Positions 57,664 through 64,000 of a DNA stretch of 64,000 bases are shown here, piece by piece. A program made the translations under genes and the position numbers. How positions within the stretch are numbered: the stretch's first letter is position 1; every line of letters begins with the position of its first letter. This DNA comes from Welwitschia mirabilis (Eukaryota; Gnetophyta; Gnetopsida; Welwitschiales). A model generated the notes under the pieces. It saw nothing but the letters and a program-made list of their open reading frames with translations. It did no database searches and was not told where the DNA came from. The stretch is from positions 35,863,262 to 35,927,261 of the forward strand of contig JBOZIK010000001.1 of the NCBI GenBank assembly GCA_051453625.1, read 5' to 3'.

Positions 57664-58647
57664 GAAAGATCTTAAGGAGTTTAAGGATTGTCGTTACCCA
57701 GATAAGTGCTTTGGATTTTAATTTAGGTATTTACTTGTAATAGTATTATATTTTTTAACTATAAATACCATAGTTTTTCTTTTTACATTTTTTCACATTT
57801 TTTGTTTTTTATTCTACATTTTTCGAACCTGTCATCCTTCTTGTAGTCCAAATGACATAGTCGGATGATAGCTTAGAGTTAGGGTTTTTTTATTATTTTT
57901 GTGTAGGTTTGTTTTCATTTTTTGTAACTTGATAAGTCTATATCATCTCCTCTATCATCCAGATAGGATAGTAAGATGATTAATAGTAGATTTATATTTT
58001 GGTTTTCAGTGATTTTATTTTCTGTTTTCTTTGTTTTCTATTTTCTAGTCATCCAGAATATCATTCAAATGATGACTGAGATAACAAATAGACAAACATT
58101 TTGCTAAGCCTGCAAGAACATGATAAAATCTGTTAAAAAATTANNNNNNNNNNNNNNNNNNNNNNNNNNNNNNNNNNNNNNNNNNNNNNNNNNNNNNNNN
58201 NNNNNNNNNNNNNNNNNNNNNNNNNNNNNNNNNNNNNNNNNNNCAGACATTTTGCTAAGCCTGCAAGGACATGATAAAATCTGTTAAAAAATTAAAATAT
58301 CTAAGGGAACAAAGCTTCATCAAGAAAAATATAAAAAAAGCTTACTCAACAATAAGTAAAACTCAGGAACACTTATTCAAGATACGTAATTTCTAAGATT
58401 TAAAGAAAATTTTTCTGCTTTTATTTTCTTAGAATCAAATTTTTCAAAGAGTAGTAGTGAAAATAATAAAATAAAAGTANNNNNNNNNNNNNNNNNNNNN
58501 NNNNNNNNNNNNNNNNNNNNNNNNNNNNNNNNNNNNNNNNNNNNNNNNNNNNNNNNNNNNNNNNNNNNNNNNNNNNNNNNNNNNNNNNNNNNNNNNNNNN
58601 NNNNNNNNNNNNNNNNNNNNNNNNNNNNNNNNNNNNNNNNNNNNNNN
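57664..58647 (+). other. Leader of the non-autonomous element
   Basis: Non-coding, T-rich, with palindromic TCATCC-GAT motifs near 57832, 57950 and 58050. It aligns in order with the leader of the minus-strand gypsy element, including GATAAAATCTGTTAAAAAA near 58270. It holds two N gaps: 58144-58243, with about 50 duplicated bases on either side (58092-58143 and 58244-58294), and 58480-58647. Confidence 0.6.
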
Positions 58648-59730
58648 AATAGAAAATTGTTCTTGTTTATCCTTCTCATTCCCTTCTAAGAATAATGATA
58701 AGAACCCAATTTGTGAAATATTGGCTGAAATTAGAGCTAAAAGAAGAAGAAATTCTAATAAAAATAATAGAAATATACCTCTTAGAGAAATTCTTATAAA
58801 AAGAAGATGGGCAACTCCAAATAGAGTTGAGATTAGAAATTGACCCTTTCTCTTTTCAACCATCTTATTTTTCCCATCTTTCTTTCCAAGTTTCATATGA
58901 AAATGATAATGAAAATGTGCAACATTTTATGGATTTCACCTTATCTAGTGAAACATCATATAATTAATTTAGTGAATCCATTTTCTCTCCCATGAACTAT
59001 TTTGAAGAACAACCCTCTCCCATCAATTATCATGAAGAAGAAGATATATCCACCACAAATTATTATGAACGAAGAAATAACTATGTTTTAGAGATGCTTA
59101 ACAAAATGAAAAAGAAGCAAGAAGATATCAATAAGAAGATGGAAAATATGATTGAGATTCTTTGACAAAACTTATTGTAAAATCAACAATCTCAAGGTTA
59201 TTTTACAACTTAAACCTATCCTACTACATTTCACCTTAAGAGTAATGAGGAGGACTTAGAAATAAGTAACAATGATTCTTGCTTTAAAATAGAAGGTAAA
59301 GTTATGGATTAATAAGTAGAAGGAGATGGATAACAAAATAATAACAATGATGATGCACCTTCATTCTTCAACAATATGGATGAGGATGACTATTTATCAA
59401 ATGTTGAGATAGGTTATAACTCCATTCTCTTTCTATTAGAAAATCAATATGAAATAAAAGAATTAATTTAATAAAATTTTAAAAATTCTTTAATCTATAA
59501 GGAAGATAATGATCATATTTATCCTTCTAATAAATCTAATGAATTAGACATGCAATAAAATGATGAGGATGATAAGGAATGAGATAATGATTATGAAGTA
59601 TTGGATCATATCCCTAGTTTTCACTTACTTTATGATGAGGATGAAAGAGTTCAATCTTTAACAGAAGTCCAATGTATGAGATTAAGGGATAATTTATGTA
59701 ATAAAGTGAAATCAATGGAGAATTAACATA
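58648..59730 (+). pseudogene. Gag-like N-terminus and coiled segment of the non-autonomous element
   Basis: The + strand encodes ICEILAEIRAKRRRNSN and NIPLREILIKRRWATPNRVE near 58700-58830; the NIPLRE...VEIRN pattern parallels NVTLRN...LEIRN in the gag start of the gypsy element. Then come MNYFEEQPSPINYHEEEDI near 58991, a charged coil YVLEMLNKMKKKQEDINKK near 59083-59145, and acidic stretches such as FFNNMDEDDYLSNVEIGYNS near 59370. Stops are few for the age of the element. Beyond the first segment I recognise no family. Confidence 0.5.
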
Positions 59731-59760
59731 ATAAAGGGAGTTCTCCACGTTGTCGTCCAG

Positions 59761-60288
59761 ATGATAAGCAGTAATAGCAACTTAATAACTAAAAATAAGG
59801 ATTACAGTTTAGAATTCACTGGAGTATCCAATAGAGAGGAAGATGAATCAATCCCAGAAACATTAGACAATCTTCCATCTCATAATGAAGATAATGAGAA
59901 CTTTTCTTTTTATTATCTTTTTACAAATCTTTTTGATGAATTAACCAACTTAGAGAAACATAATAATCCTCAACAAAATAATAATGAGTTGAATAAAAAA
60001 GAGAAAGAAATAACCAATGATAATGATATAAAAAATGAAGAAGAGGATGATATTATCAAAGATAAAAATGAAGAAAGTAAAGAAAGAATTCAATCAAGTA
60101 ATATTAAAATTAACAATGAGGAGGATAGGAATAAAGAAGAATCTTTTGATTCCTCTCTCACCTTTAAACATTCCAGTAATTCTCCAAATGAAATTTCTCT
60201 CCTTGATTCTAATGAAACACATCACCTTGAGGAATCTACTCCTAAAATCTCTAAATCTTTTTCTTTTAAAACTCCACATAAAACTTAG
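59761..60288 (+). CDS. Acidic Asn/Glu-rich ORF of the non-autonomous element (175 codons)
   Basis: Open from ATG 59761 to TAG 60286-60288. The protein is rich in Asn, Glu, Asp, Ser and Lys, with runs such as NNPQQNNNELNKKEKE and EEEDDIIKDKNEESKE, and a Ser/Lys-rich end (SKSFSFKTPHKT). It lacks membrane segments and known domains and looks intrinsically disordered. It is one of the longest true open frames in the window, in an element where pol is missing. The frame runs on from the coiled segment upstream with a shift near 59720 and continues past the stop (FSSFTNPTLPYGFNDYSVKK). It may be a degraded part of one larger ORF; function unknown. Confidence 0.5.
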   Translation: MISSNSNLITKNKDYSLEFTGVSNREEDESIPETLDNLPSHNEDNENFSFYYLFTNLFDELTNLEKHNNPQQNNNELNKKEKEITNDNDIKNEEEDDIIKDKNEESKERIQSSNIKINNEEDRNKEESFDSSLTFKHSSNSPNEISLLDSNETHHLEESTPKISKSFSFKTPHKT

Positions 60289-61560
60289 AGTAACATCTTT
60301 TCCTCTTTCACAAATCCCACTTTACCTTATGGTTTTAATGATTATTCTGTTAAAAAAAATACTTGGGATATTTTGGAACTCTAAATTGATGCAAACCTTA
60401 TCTNNNNNNNNNNNNNNNNNNNNNNNNNNNNNNNNNNNNNNNNNNNNNNNNNNNNNNNNNNNNNNNNNNNNNNNNNNNNNNNNNNNNNNNNNNNNNNNNN
60501 NNNAAAGCCCACTTTACCTTGTGGTTTTAATGATTATTCTGTTAAAAAAAAAATACTTGGGATATTTTGAAACTCTAAATTGATGCAAACCTTATCTTCT
60601 TGATCCAAATCCATGCTTAGAATTAAATCTTAAGAGGCTTCTTAAGTATGTTAAACCTATCTTGATCAATCACCCTAGGAAGTTTCTTTAAAAGCCTTGG
60701 ACTTTTAATAATACCATTAATGTCTCCCATGTTTAATATCAAGCTTTGAATAAAATCTATGATTCATATTCTTTATATCATGAGTTTGATAAGAGATTGT
60801 TTTTCTAGGAGTTATCTCTTATATTACTAATACATTTTGTGGAGACAAAATATCATTTGATCATGTTAATTGGAAAGAGTCTTATATCTCTAATAAAAAT
60901 CCATCTCTTAAACTACATGATAGAGAGCTTCTTAGACATTCTAAAGAGCCCTAAAAAATTTCTTAGATGTTTTCTAATTTCTTACATGTATTATATGATG
61001 ATAATACTGATTTATGTCATTTCAATAAGAAATTATTCTTTAATGAGATTTANNNNNNNNNNNNNNNNNNNNNNNNNNNNNNNNNNNNNNNNNNNNNNNN
61101 NNNNNNNNNNNNNNNNNNNNNNNNNNNNNNNNNNNNNNNNNNNNNNNNNNNNTTACTAATACATCTTGTGGAGACAAAATATCATTTGATCATGTTAATT
61201 GGAAAGAGTCTTATATCTTTAATAAAAATCCATCTCTTAAACTACAGGATAGAGAGCTTCTAAGACATTCTAAAGAGCCCTAAAAAACTTCTTGGATCTT
61301 TTCTAATTTCTTACATGTATTATATAATGATAATGATGATTTATGTCATTTCAATAAGAAATTATTCTTTAATGAGATTTATCACTTTTTCATCTCTTAT
61401 TTAAAGTTTCAAATTTGTGCTATCAAAGTTTTATCCTTTTATTATCTAATTGATTTTACTAAAAAATGATTATATACTTTTTATGCTTTATTAATTAGTA
61501 AATATTTGACTTGGTCCTTATTTTTCTGAGAAAATGCGATATCTTAGGACCATCGCCTTA
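60289..61560 (+). pseudogene. Continuation of the unknown ORF in the non-autonomous element
   Basis: Coding-like + strand segments follow in changing frames: LNLKRLLKYVKPILINHPRK near 60622, QALNKIYDSYSLYHEFDKRL near 60740, DKISFDHVNWKESYISNKNP near 60847-60906, and FSNFLHVLYDDNTDLCHFNK near 60970. Two N gaps (60404-60503 and 61053-61152) are flanked by duplicates of about 90 and 229 bases (60824-61052 equals 61153-61381 with few differences), so the ORF is partly repeated artificially. No match to gag, RT or integrase is seen. Confidence 0.45.
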
Positions 61561-61840
61561 GGAATTATTTTTTTTCTTTCTTGCAAATAAAGTATTAAAT
61601 AGAATTTAGGATTTAAATAAAACTTATTTTTAGTTTTGCTTAGTATTTCATTTTGGTTTTATGTTGTTATGTTTTTATACTTAGCTTTTAGTTTTTTCAA
61701 TAAATTAATCTCTAAATGCTTAGATCTTTATCTTTTATAGAAAGTGCATTTTTAGTGGCTCACTTGAAATTTCTGATTTGAACATGAGGGAAATTCAAAA
61801 AAAAATGGATAAGGGTTAAAAATCTATGATTTATCAATCT

Positions 61841-63500
61841 TTGAATATGATAGATGCAATTATTTTAAAATTCCTCCTACCCTTATCTGAATTCTTTTTT
61901 AGCCGATTCTTTTAATGGACATCATGCTATCACTTAAACATCTTTAACTTAACTTATGTTTTACTTTATAAAGTTACCATGACTAGTAATTTTTACTTGG
62001 GTATTAAAGTGATAAGATCAGATTCACCCAATCTTAAGACATTTCCATGACTATGAACTTCATTTTGAAGAAAGATGCTTTAGTTTTTTATGTTTTTATT
62101 AATGGTATGAGTATTTGATTATTTGGAGGTGTCCTTTCTTATCGTTTATCTCATTTCTTTACCTTCAGCTTTGTGAGTATGTGGTCAGTAGGATTTACTT
62201 TGTGAAGTATTCAAAGAGAGTGAGAGAACAAGAGAGATAAAGAGAGAGAGAGAGAATAATAACCATGATCTATTGTTTCTATGCTAAAAACTAGGATAAA
62301 TTTTCCCGAGAGGGACCTTACATAATGTTGGTAGCTATCAGAACTCCATTAGAGGTCATTTCGCCATGCTTCGTGGGTTTCTACTTCTCTGACTATGGTA
62401 TACTCCCTGCATCATGGATTAAAATAAAATACTTTGAGGCTACGGGATCAATGGTATTCCTAGTATTATTAGAGGCATTACTTGTTTCCTAAACTCATTG
62501 AGCTTACAATATTTCTATACTATCATTTCACTTTTGAGGTTTTAGGTGTGTTTTGGGGTGTTAGTAGGTGAGTCCATTTCTAAAAGGCTTTTGATCTTAT
62601 AATTCATTTTTTAAAAACATTATTTACTTAGCATTGTCATAATTACTACCTATTCAAGTGGTACTTTATAGAGTTTTTACATTATGTAATGCATTCTTAA
62701 TCAGATGATTTTATGATTACTTCTATAAGTATTAGCTAAGTTTGAATTTAAGGTAGGTACAAAATCTTATTCATATTCCTAAGTTGTCCTTTTCTGTTTT
62801 ATTTTTCTTAATTTTTTTCTTTGGGATTTAAAAGTTATTTTCATACTTTTTTATCACAAATGCATAGAACTTGATCATTTAGTAGCTTTCTTACAAATTT
62901 TATTTATAGAAATTAATTTTCTTTTAGCAAATAATGTTTCCTTAGTTTATGATGATAATTTTTTTTTTATCTTTTCAAGTTTAGTTTTTTAATTTTCTTT
63001 TTGAATTTTTATGCATCCAATAATTGTGAGTTCATGGCATANNNNNNNNNNNNNNNNNNNNNNNNNNNNNNNNNNNNNNNNNNNNNNNNNNNNNNNNNNN
63101 NNNNNNNNNNNNNNNNNNNNNNNNNNNNNNNNNNNNNNNNNATCCTTACTCAGATGATTTTATGATTACTTCTATAAGTATTTGCTAGGTTTGAATTTAA
63201 GGTAGGTACAAAATCTTATTCATATTCCTAAGTTGTCATTTTCTATTTTATTTTTCTTAATCTTTTTCTTTGGGATTTAAAAGTTATTTTCATACTTTTT
63301 TATCACAAATGCATAGAACTTGATCATTTAGTATCTTTCTTACAAATTTTGTTTATAGAAATTAATTTTCTTTTAGCAAATCATGTTTCCTTAGTTTATG
63401 ATGATAATTTTTTTTAATCTTTTCAAGTTTAGTTTTTTAATTTTCTTTTTGAATTTTATGCATCCAATAATTGTGAGTTCATGGCATATTTTAGAATTTT
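61841..63500 (+). other. Post-integrase region shared with the Athila-like element
   Basis: TGAATATGATAGATGCAATT at 61842 parallels the last integrase codons of the other element. Then follow the same non-coding blocks in the same order, with a GA-rich tract at 62214-62256 before ATAATAACCATGATCTATT, CCATGCTTCG near 62370, and GAATTTAAGGTAGGTACAA near 62743. N gap 63042-63141 is flanked by a 347-349 base duplicate (62693-63041 and 63142-63488). Confidence 0.75.
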
Positions 63501-64000
63501 CTTACCTTGTATGTTATAGATTCATCTCCTTATCATGCCTTGATTTATCATGATTCTTAGCCATTTTTCATCTTTTAGACTCTTTAATNNNNNNNNNNNN
63601 NNNNNNNNNNNNNNNNNNNNNNNNNNNNNNNNNNNNNNNNNNNNNNNNNNNNNNNNNNNNNNNNNNNNNNNNNNNNNNNNNNNNNNNNNNNNNNNNNNNN
63701 NNNNNNNNNTGCATAGATATTTTTTGAGGTGCATCATCTTTCTATTTCATGTTTTTCGTCCTCTTTATAACCCTTCTTTCATGTGTAAAATACTTCTTCT
63801 AGGCTCACTTGTTTTGCTTATTTGTACTTAACTTGAATATTAATCTTTTTCTTTTGACATTAATGCAATACGAGACATATTGATTCTCTTGTGAAGTGGG
63901 GAAGGACATATGTTTTAAGATATTTTAAGAAAAAAATAAAATTTTTAAGGGTTATTTTCACATTTTCATGAGACATGTCTATAGTGTACTAATTTAATTA

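Larger units (their letters stand above)
56543..64000 (+). mobile_element. Non-autonomous relative of the Athila-like element (+ strand, runs off the window)
   Basis: It has an LTR (56543-57645), a primer-binding site and a leader all related to the minus-strand element at 31186-47009, and from about 61841 to at least 63500 the post-integrase region of that element. Between leader and post-integrase region, about 3.2 kb encode an acidic Asn/Glu-rich protein and unrecognised segments; protease, RT and RNase H are missing, and of integrase only the last codons near 61841-61872 resemble the other element. The simplest reading is a derivative that lost pol and keeps cis-acting parts. The 3' LTR lies beyond the window. 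Confidence 0.75.

Noticed and set aside
1-64000. CRISPR arrays, bacterial operons, rRNA or intact tRNA genes
   Set aside because: None seen. The only tRNA-like signal is the box B inside the SINE at 52951-53131. Repeats with regular spacing are LTR minisatellites or gap duplicates.

Overview
This is plant nuclear DNA: AT-rich, with one intron-bearing gene in a bed of old, broken retrotransposons, and interrupted by 28 runs of N. The transposon families (Sirevirus-like Ty1/copia, Athila-like Ty3/gypsy, L1-like and RTE-like LINEs, a tRNA-derived SINE) and GT-AG introns fix it as a seed plant. The heavy decay and very low gene density would suit a large genome such as a gymnosperm, but I cannot settle the species. 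Layout: 1-10546 holds two decayed Sirevirus-like copia copies on the + strand, the second running through RNase H to a polypurine tract and a 3' LTR. 10547-12780 has nothing I recognise. 13450-17560 is a minus-strand L1-type LINE. 18721-22279 is a compact minus-strand copia element with very short LTRs and a near-matching target-site duplication. 22480-23000 is an RTE-type LINE fragment. 26534-28313 is the only convincing host gene: an eight-exon short-chain dehydrogenase of the TIC32/retinol-dehydrogenase-like type, with its open reading frame and catalytic residues intact and its start hidden in an N gap. 31186-47009 is a large minus-strand Athila-like gypsy element with recognisable gag, protease, RT, RNase H and integrase, plus a long 3' region with an extra coiled-coil ORF. 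48160-55990 is a second LTR element without visible pol, carrying a SINE. 56543 to the window end is a + strand relative of the gypsy element: it shares LTR, primer site, leader and the region after integrase, but protease, RT and RNase H are missing and an acidic, Asn/Glu-rich ORF lies in their place. The most interesting biology is this pair: an apparently autonomous Athila-like element and a pol-less derivative about 10 kb apart in opposite orientation, sharing cis-acting parts but with a different middle. Also notable are a dense array of AGATGTCT/AGACATCT motifs just upstream of the TATA box in the copia LTR, a SINE with a 13-bp target duplication, and stop codons placed at Gln positions expected to be conserved in pol, as cytosine deamination would produce. 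A technical point matters to any reader: most N gaps are flanked by a repeated copy of the same 43-370 bases, so many 'duplications' here are probably unmerged contig ends and not biology.
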